This document shows positions 1 to 6,553 of a stretch of DNA of 6,677 nucleotides, piece after piece (the stretch's first letter is position 1; each line of letters opens with the position of its first letter). The position numbers were made by a program, and so were the translations under genes. The notes beneath the pieces were generated by a model. It was not told the DNA's origin and did no database searches. It saw only the letters and a program-made list of their open reading frames with translations. Location: the NCBI GenBank assembly GCA_964593895.1, contig CAZQKL010000103.1, forward strand, positions 1 to 6,677, in the 5' to 3' direction. The DNA comes from CAZQKL01 sp964593895 [NCBI: uncultured bacterium] (GTDB taxonomy: Bacteria; DYJV01).

Positions 1-397
1 CTTTTACTCCAAACTTTTCATACAATAAAAATTTTTCCCTTTTATCTTTAAGTTCTGTATTCTCTGAGACTATCTCTATAATTAAATCTGGAGCACCTTT
101 AATGCAATTTTCTGTAATTTTATTTTTATCACAAACAATTAAAATATCAGGTTGCACAACATTTTCATCATCAAAAACAACATCTGTTGGAGCTTCAAAT
201 AATTGGCAATTTTTTAATTTATTTTTCTGTTCACCAAATTTCCATACAAAATTTCTTGAAATAATCTGATGTTTAATCTTAGGAGCTGGGGTCATTGAAT
301 AAACTTTCCCATTAATAATTTCCCACCTTTCATCATCATTCCATGTTAAATAATCTTTGTATGTATATTTTTTCTCAATCTTTTCTGCAAGAGGCAT
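1..397 (-). CDS. Uma2-family (DUF820) putative endonuclease, N-terminal part
   Basis: This is an open frame of 132 codons that leaves the window at the left edge, so the C-terminus is missing. The ATG at 397-395 has a good Shine-Dalgarno (AGGAGA) just upstream, and it overlaps the atpI stop as TGATG. Visible family hallmarks are ERWEIINGKVYSM (residues 24-35), a PAPKIKHQ stretch (38-44), APTDVVFDD (69-77), VVQPDILIVCDK (80-91), GAPDLIIEIVSENT (101-114) and DKREKFLLYEKFGVK (118-132). These match Uma2 proteins, which have a PD-(D/E)xK nuclease-like fold; Asp84, Glu108 and the following Lys residues are the likely active-site positions. The biological role of Uma2 proteins is poorly known. They occur in many copies in cyanobacteria and are scattered elsewhere, often as mobile-like single genes. 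Family assignment is firm; nuclease activity is inferred from the fold. Its position directly behind atpI is odd, because atpB would normally be expected there. Confidence 0.85.
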   Translation of the reverse strand, partial: MPLAEKIEKKYTYKDYLTWNDDERWEIINGKVYSMTPAPKIKHQIISRNFVWKFGEQKNKLKNCQLFEAPTDVVFDDENVVQPDILIVCDKNKITENCIKGAPDLIIEIVSENTELKDKREKFLLYEKFGVK

Positions 398-804
398 CAA
401 TTCTCCTGTTTATATATTTTTATTGGCAAAAATATTAAATTTGAAATAAAAAAAATAGCAAATCCAAGTGATAATCCTCCAAGAAAATATTTACTATCAA
501 CAAGATGAAATTTTAATAATAAAAAAATTATTGCAATAATTAAAAAAAGCTTTCCAAAAAATAGTATAGTTGAAAAAATTATTTTTTCCTTTCCAATATT
601 GTTTTCCTTACCCTTTGCAAAACATGAAATAAGAAAGATACCTAAAACATTTAAAAAAAGGATAAAACAACCTATTGAAAAGCTTATTGAATAAAAAAAG
701 TTTAAAAAAAATTTTAAAATTATAAATGATAAAAATGAAAAAATTAAAATAACAATCGCAGTTTTTTTATATAAATCTGAAATAATACTTAAACTAATGT
801 TCAT
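397..804 (-). CDS. atpI: ATP synthase subunit I (AtpI-like) membrane protein
   Basis: The protein has 135 residues and is almost entirely hydrophobic, with four predicted transmembrane segments at about residues 15-35, 38-60, 76-98 and 106-128. A short basic loop (KGKENNIGKEK) lies between segments 2 and 3. The paired hairpins, the size and the GGLSLGFAIFF stretch in segment 4 fit the ATP synthase I chain family. Members of that family help assemble the c-ring or supply Mg2+/Ca2+ to F1Fo ATP synthase and are encoded at the head of atp operons. The sequence alone is weakly diagnostic because the composition is so biased. The upstream atpZ-like gene, which overlaps it by 11 nt, is what makes the assignment convincing. 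The ATG at 804 has only a weak SD, so translation is probably coupled to atpZ. The TGA stop overlaps the Uma2 start by one base. Confidence 0.7.
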   Translation of the reverse strand: MNISLSIISDLYKKTAIVILIFSFLSFIILKFFLNFFYSISFSIGCFILFLNVLGIFLISCFAKGKENNIGKEKIIFSTILFFGKLFLIIAIIFLLLKFHLVDSKYFLGGLSLGFAIFFISNLIFLPIKIYKQEN

Positions 805-1021
805 CAGAAAATTCTTTTTTCAATTTTTTAAACATCCTCATAAAGCTTTTTATCGCAGCACCAAATCCAACAATTATTCCAAAAATTGTTAAATATGGAG
901 ATGTATTAAATTTTCTATCAAGCCATATCCCTCCATACACACCAACTCCCACACAAATTCCCATTTCAAGACCTAAAGTTGATAAAAAAAGTAATTTATA
1001 AAAAATATTATCCTTTTTCAT
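794..1021 (-). CDS. atpZ: AtpZ/AtpI-family F1Fo ATP synthase accessory protein
   Basis: This is a small inner-membrane protein of 75 residues when started at the ATG at 1021-1019. It has two transmembrane helices joined by a short loop with the family pattern GGIWLDRKFNTSPYL, followed by GIIVGFGAAIKSFMRMFKKLKKE. That GxWLDxxxxTxP(Y/W) loop and the basic C-terminal tail are typical of AtpZ. AtpZ is encoded just before atpI and, together with AtpI, is associated with cation supply and assembly of the Fo part. An in-frame GTG at 1033 would add four residues, but neither start has a clear SD. A promoter-like -10 at 1039-1034 would place the transcript start downstream of that GTG, which favours the ATG. 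The stop TAG overlaps the start of atpI by 11 nt, suggesting translational coupling. Confidence 0.85.
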   Translation of the reverse strand: MKKDNIFYKLLFLSTLGLEMGICVGVGVYGGIWLDRKFNTSPYLTIFGIIVGFGAAIKSFMRMFKKLKKEFSDEH

Positions 1022-1033
1022 TAAAGCTTGCAC

Positions 1034-1062
1034 AAAATATCACAAAATAATTAGCCAGTCAA
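1034..1062 (-). promoter_or_regulatory. putative sigma70-type promoter for atpZ-atpI
   Basis: Reading the minus strand, TTGACT (1062-1057, five of six matches to the -35 consensus) is followed by a 17-nt spacer and TATTTT (1039-1034, four of six matches to the -10). The elements fill the short gap between the btuF-like gene and atpZ. This is where a switch from the cobalamin-regulated block to the ATP synthase block would need a new transcript. The predicted start near 1027 leaves a very short leader before the ATG at 1021. AT-rich DNA yields chance -10 matches, so the well-placed -35 carries most of the weight. Confidence 0.45.
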
Positions 1063-1076
1063 CTAATTTTATTTTG
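1043..1076 (-). terminator. AT-rich inverted repeat after btuF, possible weak terminator
   Basis: Minus-strand arms CAAAATAAAATTAG (1076-1063) and CTAATTATTTTG (1054-1043) pair over 12 bp with a two-base bulge, around the 8-nt loop TTGACTGG. The arm spans the btuF stop codon, and T-rich sequence follows. The stem is almost without G-C pairs, so termination would be weak. The same bases hold the proposed -35 of the atpZ promoter, so the repeat could instead be an operator-like palindrome or chance. Confidence 0.3.
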
Positions 1077-1878
1077 TATACAAACTGAAAATTTTGTTTA
1101 AATACAAAACATTTTCAAATGATTGAGTATTTGCTCTTGCAAATTTTTCTTCTTTAACTTTTATAACATGAAATTTGCATCCTTTAAATACTTTTCTTTT
1201 TAATGGATAAACTGGATTTTTATTCATTGGTCCTATCTGATATATGTAAAACTCTGGATTTAAGAACCTAACAAGTATTTCAGAGAATTTCACATGAGAT
1301 TTATCAACATTTATCACATTTATCCCACCAGCTTTTTCAATTATATCATTTATAATACTCTTTTTACCAGCAACAATGTATGGATTTTCCATAACTTCGT
1401 AAATAACCTTTGGTTTTTTCTTTAACTTTTTTATTTTTTTTAACATTTTTTTTAATTTTTTGCATAAATCCCTGCTTTCCTTTTCTTTGTGAAAAACAAT
1501 TCCTATTTTTTCAATGCTTTTTAAAATTCCATCTAAGGTTTTTGGATTATAAACAATAATTTTTGCATCTATAAGTCTTGAAAATTTTTTTGGAAAAAAT
1601 CTATATGAGGAAATTATTAAGTAATCAGGATGTAAGGACTTAATTATTTCAATATTTGGATGTAGGTGAGAACCAACTTTTTTAGCCTTAGGAAATCCTT
1701 TCATATGTTTTGTTACACCAACCACAACATCTTTTAACCCAAGTTTTATAAAAATATCTCCAACTGCTGGAGATAATAAAACAACTCTTTGTGAAGAATA
1801 AAGATTAAATTGAAAAATTAAAAAAATTCCCAGAACGGATAAAATTAACTTCAAATACTTCAAATAAAATTTTTTCAT
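1069..1878 (-). CDS. BtuF/FecB-type periplasmic substrate-binding protein of an ABC importer
   Basis: The protein has 269 residues, the usual length for class III (BtuF-like) binding proteins. An N-terminal signal peptide is visible: basic MKKFYLKYLK, a hydrophobic core at about 11-26, and likely cleavage around 28-30. There is no lipobox Cys, so it should be a soluble periplasmic protein. The N-lobe shows VVLLSPAVGDIFIKLGLKDVVVGVT (32-56) and the family pattern VGSHLHPNIEIIKSLHPDYLIIS (68-90). A Lys-rich backbone helix (about 138-157, KKLKKMLKKIKKLKKKPK) links it to the C-lobe, which carries AGGINVI (183-189). The start is well supported by AGGAGG six bases before the ATG, but that SD and the first 74 nt lie inside the ATPase gene. 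The ligand is inferred, not seen: the cobalamin riboswitch and cobalamin-type neighbours favour a corrinoid or related tetrapyrrole over a siderophore. Confidence 0.85.
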   Translation of the reverse strand: MKKFYLKYLKLILSVLGIFLIFQFNLYSSQRVVLLSPAVGDIFIKLGLKDVVVGVTKHMKGFPKAKKVGSHLHPNIEIIKSLHPDYLIISSYRFFPKKFSRLIDAKIIVYNPKTLDGILKSIEKIGIVFHKEKESRDLCKKLKKMLKKIKKLKKKPKVIYEVMENPYIVAGKKSIINDIIEKAGGINVINVDKSHVKFSEILVRFLNPEFYIYQIGPMNKNPVYPLKRKVFKGCKFHVIKVKEEKFARANTQSFENVLYLNKIFSLYTK

Positions 1879-2533
1879 TTAATTCCTCCTTCTCAATATC
1901 GTAAATTATCTTCCCTTTTTTAAAAAAAATAAATCTTTTAAATCCATTTACTGCTAAATTTATATCATGAATTGAGCATATTACTGTTTTTTTTATATCT
2001 TTTAAGATTTTCAGAAATTCAACAGAATGTTTAATATCAAGATTTGCAAATGGTTCATCAAAAAGTAAAATTTCACTCTCCTGATTTAAAGCTCTTGCAA
2101 GCATTACTCTTTTCTTTTCTCCACCTGATAATTTTGCAAATGACTTATGTTTAAATTTTTCAAGGGAAAATTTTTCTAAAATTCTTTCTGTTTTTTCAAA
2201 ATCCTCCTTTGAATAACTGAAACCCTTCAAATGAGGATATCTTCCAAAAAGAACAGTTTCAAAAACTGAAAAATTGAATAAAATATCTGGAAACTGTGGT
2301 AAATATGAAATTAACTTTGCCCTTTCATGAAAATTTATATCCTCAATAAATTTATCTAAAATTTTTATACTTTTCTCAGTCTTATAAAATCCAGATAATA
2401 GATTTAAAAAAGTGGTTTTACCAGAGCCATTTTCCCCCAAAACAGCAACCTTTTGATTTTTCTCAATCTTCAAAAAATCAATCTCTAATTTAAATTTTTC
2501 AAGACAGAATTTTAAATTTTTAATTTCAATCAT
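1805..2533 (-). CDS. BtuD/FecE-type ABC transporter ATP-binding protein
   Basis: This is the cytoplasmic ATPase of the BtuCD-like importer. From the ATG at 2533 it has 242 residues. It shows Walker A GENGSGKTT (33-41), the Q-loop Gln80, the signature LSGGEKKR (135-142), Walker B ILLFDEP (155-161), the D-loop NLD (164-166) and the switch His189. All catalytic elements are intact. An in-frame TTG at 2554 would add seven residues, but the ATG is preferred: the protein then begins with the standard MIEIKNL strand, and the start overlaps the permease stop as ATGATTGA (8 nt), a classic coupled arrangement. The C-terminal EELNEKILFEVFEVNF stretch resembles the usual family end (L-x-E-x-x-L-x-x-V-F-x-V). 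The long 3' overlap with the binding-protein gene is therefore real coding sequence and not read-through from a lost stop. Confidence 0.93.
   Translation of the reverse strand: MIEIKNLKFCLEKFKLEIDFLKIEKNQKVAVLGENGSGKTTFLNLLSGFYKTEKSIKILDKFIEDINFHERAKLISYLPQFPDILFNFSVFETVLFGRYPHLKGFSYSKEDFEKTERILEKFSLEKFKHKSFAKLSGGEKKRVMLARALNQESEILLFDEPFANLDIKHSVEFLKILKDIKKTVICSIHDINLAVNGFKRFIFFKKGKIIYDIEKEELNEKILFEVFEVNFIRSGNFFNFSI
1885..1890 (-). promoter_or_regulatory. strong Shine-Dalgarno for btuF-like gene, inside the ATPase reading frame
   Basis: The minus strand reads AGGAGG here, with a six-base spacer (AATTAA) before the ATG at 1878-1876. The same bases encode Lys-Glu-Glu-Leu in the ATPase C-terminus. 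This is the best SD among the transporter genes and fixes the binding-protein start despite the long overlap. It also suggests that the binding protein is made in excess of the ATPase, as expected for an ABC importer. Confidence 0.8.
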
Positions 2534-3470
2534 GCCATAATTTCTTTTTTCCAAAAATCATTAAATACAGAAAAAAAATTCCACCAATAATTGAGGTTAT
2601 AATTCCAACTGGAAGTTCTGCTCCAGATGGAATTATAATTCTGCTTAAAAGGTCAGATAGAACAAGCAAGTTTGCGCCAAAAAAAGTTGAAAATGTTAAA
2701 TTATACTTCATATCTGCACCAAAAAAACCTCTTGCAATGTGAGGAACAATAAGCCCTACAAATCCAATAATTCCAGAAAAACTTACTGCAACACTTACAA
2801 GTAAAGCTGATATAACAAAAAAAATTAATCTTATTTTTTTTGGATTTATACCAAGATTAAAAGAAGAAATGTCATCAAAGCTCATTATGTTCAATTTCAA
2901 ATAATTTAAAACTGAATATAAAAATGCTATAAAAAGCACAAAAAAACATAAAAAAAGTTTTATCTTATCAAAATATCCAATTCCACCCATTAACCAGAAA
3001 ACTATTGCTCCAATTGATTCATCAAAGTAGTATTTTATGAAACTGATAATTGCAGAGCATATAATATTTAAAACTATCCCAGCTAAAATCAAAGTAACAT
3101 TTGAATTGTTTTCACTTCTCTGGGCTATAAAATAAACAAAAAATAACCCAGCAATACCAAAAAAAATTGAAAAAAAAGGCAGAACATTATAATTTAAGCC
3201 AAAAGCAATGCCAATTACAGCTCCAAGTGCTGAACTTGAAGCTATTCCAGTTGTAAAACCATCTGCAAGTGGATTTCTCAACAATAATTGCAAAAGAGCT
3301 CCACTTAACCCAAGCATTCCACCTATTAGAAAAGCAAGAAAAACTCTTGAAATTCTTAAACCGATAAGAATTTTATAATTATGAAATGTTAAATTCACTG
3401 AGCCGAAAATTATTCCTAATGAAATAGTAATAATTGAAAAAATTGAAACAATTATTATCTTTTTTAGCAT
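2526..3470 (-). CDS. BtuC/FecCD-type ABC transporter permease
   Basis: The protein is a 314-residue polytopic inner-membrane protein with about nine or ten hydrophobic segments, as in BtuC/FecC/FecD/FhuB domains. Diagnostic stretches are RISRVFLAFLIGGMLGLSGALLQ (39-61) followed by LLRNPLADGFTTGIASSSALGA (63-84), the cytoplasmic coupling-helix motif FVGLIVPHIAR (237-247) that contacts the ATPase, and SDLLSRI with ELPVGIITSIIGGIFFLYLM near the C-terminus (272-304). It should work as a homodimer with the downstream ATPase and be fed by the BtuF-like protein. The ATG directly follows the cbiL stop (TAGATG) and has no clear SD, so translation is probably coupled to cbiL. Family membership is clear; substrate specificity is inferred from the cobalamin-type context. 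Confidence 0.93.
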   Translation of the reverse strand: MLKKIIIVSIFSIITISLGIIFGSVNLTFHNYKILIGLRISRVFLAFLIGGMLGLSGALLQLLLRNPLADGFTTGIASSSALGAVIGIAFGLNYNVLPFFSIFFGIAGLFFVYFIAQRSENNSNVTLILAGIVLNIICSAIISFIKYYFDESIGAIVFWLMGGIGYFDKIKLFLCFFVLFIAFLYSVLNYLKLNIMSFDDISSFNLGINPKKIRLIFFVISALLVSVAVSFSGIIGFVGLIVPHIARGFFGADMKYNLTFSTFFGANLLVLSDLLSRIIIPSGAELPVGIITSIIGGIFFLYLMIFGKKKLWHD

Positions 3471-4184
3471 CTATTTTTTCAGTAAAACTATGGTAAAATA
3501 CTTCTTAACATTTAAGAAAAGTTCTTTTTCATCAAGGTCATACCTTAAAACTTCTCCATCTTTGCAAATATTTTTCATGTAAACTATCTTTTTAAACTTA
3601 AAATCTTTTATTTTTTCAATAATTTCTTTACTTTCTTTTGGAAATTTCATTAAAATTATTGTGTCTGAATTTTCATAGATTTTTTTAAATTCATCTTCAT
3701 TAAAATGGGTAAGAGGATAAATTGCAATTTTTTCATCTTCTTCTGCTAATGGAATATTTGATTTAGCTGATAAAATATTAATTGATGATATACCAGGAAT
3801 AGTTTCAACTGGAATTTCTGGCATTTTTTCTTTTATAAGTTCAAGAATATACGCATAAGTGCTGTAAAGCATAGGGTCTCCAATTGTGATAAATGTTACA
3901 ATCTTTTTCTCCTTTAGGTCTCCAATTATTGAATTTACTATCTTTTCCCTGTGTTCAGCTAAAATTTTCTCATTATAGCTCATTGGAAATACAGCTGGTT
4001 TTATTTCTGAATTCAATATATAATCTTTAATAATTGAAAGGGCAAAACTTTTATCTATAGTTGATTTTGTTGGAACATAAATAACATCTGAATTTTTTAT
4101 AATTTTAACTGCTTTTAAAGTTAAAAGTTCTGGGTCTCCTGGTCCAACTCCAACTCCGAAAAATTTTCCTAAATTTTGTGTCAT
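3471..4184 (-). CDS. cbiL: precorrin-2 / cobalt-factor-2 C20-methyltransferase
   Basis: The enzyme transfers a methyl group from S-adenosylmethionine to C20 of (cobalt-)precorrin-2/factor II, an early cytoplasmic step of corrin-ring synthesis. At 237 residues it has the full family length. Visible tetrapyrrole-methylase motifs are the N-terminal GVGVGPGDPELLTLKA (10-25), TFITIGDPMLYSTYAYI (97-113) and ETIPGISS (127-134). The YVPTK segment (36-40) and the MSYNE/H...R stretch (68-79) are typical of CbiL/CobI and not of the paralogues CbiF, CbiH or SUMT. The adjacent cobaltochelatase gene suggests the anaerobic, cobalt-early form, hence cbiL rather than cobI. The ATG at 4184 is preceded by GGAGAG at good spacing. 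That SD directly abuts the T-run of an intrinsic terminator, so the gene is probably expressed by read-through from cbiK. Confidence 0.92.
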   Translation of the reverse strand: MTQNLGKFFGVGVGPGDPELLTLKAVKIIKNSDVIYVPTKSTIDKSFALSIIKDYILNSEIKPAVFPMSYNEKILAEHREKIVNSIIGDLKEKKIVTFITIGDPMLYSTYAYILELIKEKMPEIPVETIPGISSINILSAKSNIPLAEEDEKIAIYPLTHFNEDEFKKIYENSDTIILMKFPKESKEIIEKIKDFKFKKIVYMKNICKDGEVLRYDLDEKELFLNVKKYFTIVLLKK

Positions 4185-4196
4185 TTTTCACTCTCC

Positions 4197-4226
4197 AAAA
4201 AAAATTAAGCCCCAAAAGGGGCTTAA
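4197..4226 (-). terminator. intrinsic terminator/attenuator between cbiK and cbiL
   Basis: The minus-strand transcript forms a perfect 9-bp stem, TTAAGCCCC / GGGGCTTAA (4226-4218 with 4213-4205), around a TTTT loop. Eight consecutive T residues (4204-4197) follow directly. This is a textbook rho-independent terminator, starting three bases after the cbiK stop codon. The cbiL SD begins at the next base, leaving no room for a promoter between them. It therefore likely acts as a partial terminator, lowering expression of cbiL and the ABC genes relative to porin and CbiK. Confidence 0.85.
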
Positions 4227-4228
4227 AT

Positions 4229-5206
4229 TTATTTCAGAACAATTCCATTGTCTCTTGCGACATCTTTTATATGCTGAACATAAATCTCTGCTATCTTTTT
4301 TTTAGCTCCAAGCCCTTCCAGAACTGGATATACTTTAAAACCTTTTGCTTCAATAACATTTTTCCATGAATCTTTATCTGGACCTGCCATATCATTATGA
4401 GCATGGTCACCTGCAACAACCATAAAAGGCTTTAAAACAATATTCTTTTTATTGCAATGAGAAAGTGCTTTAACTACATCGTCTAAACTTGGATATCCTT
4501 CAACAGTTCCTATATAGGTTTTAACATCTGGATACAATTTTCTAAAAACTTTCTGAGTTTCTGCATATAATCCTGTGGAGAAAAATTCATTTCCATGACC
4601 CATATATACAAGGCAAGCATTTTTCTTTTTAGCAAGCTCAACATCATCTTTTAATGCTTTGACTGCTATTTCAATATCTTTATGATAATCGTATTTTGGA
4701 CCAAATGTTCCAAGTAATGGCCTTCCAACTACAATTTTATGAATTGGTTGCCATTTTTCTTTAATTGTCTTTATGCTTCCCAAAGCATGAGCGTAGCTTA
4801 AAACATCAAAATATTCCTCTCCATAAGTTACATGCAAAGGTTGAATAATTATTGTTTTATAACCATCTTCAACAAGGTCTCCCACTACTGCAATTAAATT
4901 TTTTACATGGATAACTTCTCTTGGCACTCCTTTTTCAAGCCATTCTTTTTCATTTTTCTGTCTTTTTTTCCATATATGTCTTATAATGTTTGATGTAAAA
5001 GTAATTGTAACTTTTGTATGAGGAAAAGATTTTTTAATTGTATTGTAGACATTTAAAATTTGGCTTAATCCAGATGGATAAGTTGTTCCAAATGCTGCAA
5101 CAACAATTGCAACTTTATTTTTCTCTTTATGATGTTTTTCCATTGCAAGTAAACTCTGTGTCATAAAAAAAACTCCTAAAATTAAAATTGCAAAAAACTT
5201 TTTCAT
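4229..5206 (-). CDS. cbiK: exported CbiK-type sirohydrochlorin cobaltochelatase
   Basis: CbiK inserts Co2+ (and, in vitro, Fe2+) into sirohydrochlorin. This 325-residue version has a clear Sec signal peptide (MKKFF, hydrophobic core AILILGVFFMTQSLLA, likely cut after Ala21), which predicts a periplasmic enzyme like the periplasmic CbiK of Desulfovibrio vulgaris. The chelatase fold is seen in VAIVVAAFGTTYPSG (32-46), IIIQPLHVTYGEEYFDV (119-135), YMGHGNEFFSTG (201-212), TVEGYPS (234-240) and MVVAGDHAHNDMAG (262-275). His204, Glu237 and His268 occupy the positions of the conserved metal-binding/catalytic His-Glu-His set, so activity appears intact. The new N-terminus after cleavage is charged and has a His pair (MEKHHKEK). 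The start is well supported by a GGAGG SD. The gene lies 27 nt after the porin gene and is followed immediately by a terminator. Confidence 0.93.
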   Translation of the reverse strand: MKKFFAILILGVFFMTQSLLAMEKHHKEKNKVAIVVAAFGTTYPSGLSQILNVYNTIKKSFPHTKVTITFTSNIIRHIWKKRQKNEKEWLEKGVPREVIHVKNLIAVVGDLVEDGYKTIIIQPLHVTYGEEYFDVLSYAHALGSIKTIKEKWQPIHKIVVGRPLLGTFGPKYDYHKDIEIAVKALKDDVELAKKKNACLVYMGHGNEFFSTGLYAETQKVFRKLYPDVKTYIGTVEGYPSLDDVVKALSHCNKKNIVLKPFMVVAGDHAHNDMAGPDKDSWKNVIEAKGFKVYPVLEGLGAKKKIAEIYVQHIKDVARDNGIVLK

Positions 5207-5233
5207 TTTTTCCCTCCTGTATATTAATTTTTT

Positions 5234-6547
5234 CTAAAATTCAACATGAAGTTGAGTTGTCACTGAATCTTTTTTGTCAATATTTTCTCCCAATAATTTT
5301 ACAATTGAATCATCAGCTTCACCATGTAAGTATTCAATGTTTAAATCAACTGTTGTGCCCCACTTTTCATTGTTCATTAAGTTAAAAGAAAAGGAAATCC
5401 CATACTGCTTTTCCATGAAAAGTTCTGGGTCAATAAACGCTGCCTCATCACTTCCTTCATACTTAACCGCAACTGTTAATTCTTTATTTTTCCAGTAAGG
5501 GAAGGTATAACCTAACTCAAAATTCCATGTTTTAGGCTGAAATCTTCTTCCAATACCTCCAAAATCACTTTTTTTAAATTTTGAAAGAGCGGTAACATAC
5601 TCTGAAATAAAATTAAATCCTTTAAATTCAGCCATTAGAAAAGCGTGAAAACCGCTCACATAATCTTTAACTTTATTCCATCCATTATCACTCATATAGT
5701 CTTTAAAATCATCTGTATCTGCAATATTATTAAGATAAGAGAACTGCATAGTTAATGAAGCACCTTCTGGAAGAATTCTCAAAATATGGTTGTTATACTC
5801 CTGGTGAGCCTCACTACCTGGTTCTCCTGGACTGTATGGACCAAATTCAAGTGTTAATGTTGCACCCCAGCTCCTAATTCTATCATCATTATCACCAGCT
5901 TCATCAATATCAGGATTAAAAGCGTAAACAGAAAAATCAATCCCTTTATAATAAAATCCTGCTAAAACAGCACTTTCTTGAATTTCTCCAAGTTCAAGGG
6001 TTAATGGATCTGAAATAAAATTTGTTTCAAAATTCCCAAAAGGCACATACATTCTTCCAGCTTTTAAATAAAGAGGAAATTTGTCTGTATTTCCAAGCAT
6101 TATATAACCTTCATCTACATCAACAGGTTCTGTCTCATCTTCTTCCCATAGAAGGACTATTTTCCCAGAAGCATAATCATTTAGTTTAGCATTTACATCA
6201 ACTTCTGCGGTAGCAAGAGTAATGTCTGAATCTTCTGTGTCCCTTGCACTTTTCCTTTTTTTGTTGGTATTATTTGCCTCAACCTCAATAACTCCACTAA
6301 TTGAAACATGCTCTTTAATTGTTTTTAACATTTCAGAAGCTTGTTTAATTTCTTCTTGAACCTTTTTGGTTTCTTCAATAGACTTTTGCTGGGCTTCAAC
6401 TTTCTTTTCAAGTTCCATTAATTTTTTCTGCAAGATTTTAATCTGCTGTAAAATTTCCTGATTAGTTTCAGAAAAACCTATACTCGGGAAAAAAACAAAT
6501 GAAAAAAAACTAAAAATAATTACACTGAAAATAATACTTCTTTTCAT
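5234..6547 (-). CDS. LbtU-family outer-membrane porin (siderophore/metal-complex uptake type)
   Basis: The protein has 437 residues. A signal peptide (MKRSIIFSV..., hydrophobic to about residue 24, likely cut after GFS at 26) is followed by a coiled coil at about 28-79 (QQIKILQKKLMELEKKVEAQ...). A beta-barrel then runs from about 82 to the end, with alternating hydrophobic strands and acidic loops such as EEDETEPVDVDE (135-146). The barrel motif YLKAGRMYVPFGNFETNFISDPLTLELGE (160-188) is characteristic of this family. The protein ends in HVEF, with the terminal Phe expected for recognition by the Bam machinery. The founding member, Legionella LbtU, takes up legiobactin without a TonB box or plug; no plug domain is visible here either. 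AAGGAGG precedes the ATG, and a cobalamin riboswitch leader controls it. Specificity is unknown: the context suggests a corrinoid, metal or tetrapyrrole complex, and a generic porin cannot be excluded. Confidence 0.8.
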   Translation of the reverse strand: MKRSIIFSVIIFSFFSFVFFPSIGFSETNQEILQQIKILQKKLMELEKKVEAQQKSIEETKKVQEEIKQASEMLKTIKEHVSISGVIEVEANNTNKKRKSARDTEDSDITLATAEVDVNAKLNDYASGKIVLLWEEDETEPVDVDEGYIMLGNTDKFPLYLKAGRMYVPFGNFETNFISDPLTLELGEIQESAVLAGFYYKGIDFSVYAFNPDIDEAGDNDDRIRSWGATLTLEFGPYSPGEPGSEAHQEYNNHILRILPEGASLTMQFSYLNNIADTDDFKDYMSDNGWNKVKDYVSGFHAFLMAEFKGFNFISEYVTALSKFKKSDFGGIGRRFQPKTWNFELGYTFPYWKNKELTVAVKYEGSDEAAFIDPELFMEKQYGISFSFNLMNNEKWGTTVDLNIEYLHGEADDSIVKLLGENIDKKDSVTTQLHVEF

Positions 6548-6553
6548 TTTTTA

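Noticed and set aside
1405-1466. Lys-rich low-complexity stretch in the binding protein, considered as a sequencing or frameshift artefact
   Set aside because: The frame stays open with family motifs on both sides, and the stretch falls where these proteins have their connecting helix; the A-rich codons fit the genome composition.
2531-2554. TTG start at 2554 for the ATPase gene
   Set aside because: It adds seven residues that have no counterpart before the usual first beta-strand, whereas the ATG at 2533 gives a standard N-terminus and a coupled ATGATTGA overlap.
4178-4369. Plus-strand open frame of 63 codons spanning the cbiL/cbiK junction
   Set aside because: It lies opposite the cbiL start, the terminator and the well-supported 3' end of cbiK, has no recognisable domain, and is a by-product of the minus-strand codon pattern.
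5188-5498. Two overlapping plus-strand open frames opposite the porin and the cbiK start
   Set aside because: They are antisense to the beta-barrel coding sequence, with no family resemblance or convincing SD; judged to be shadow frames.
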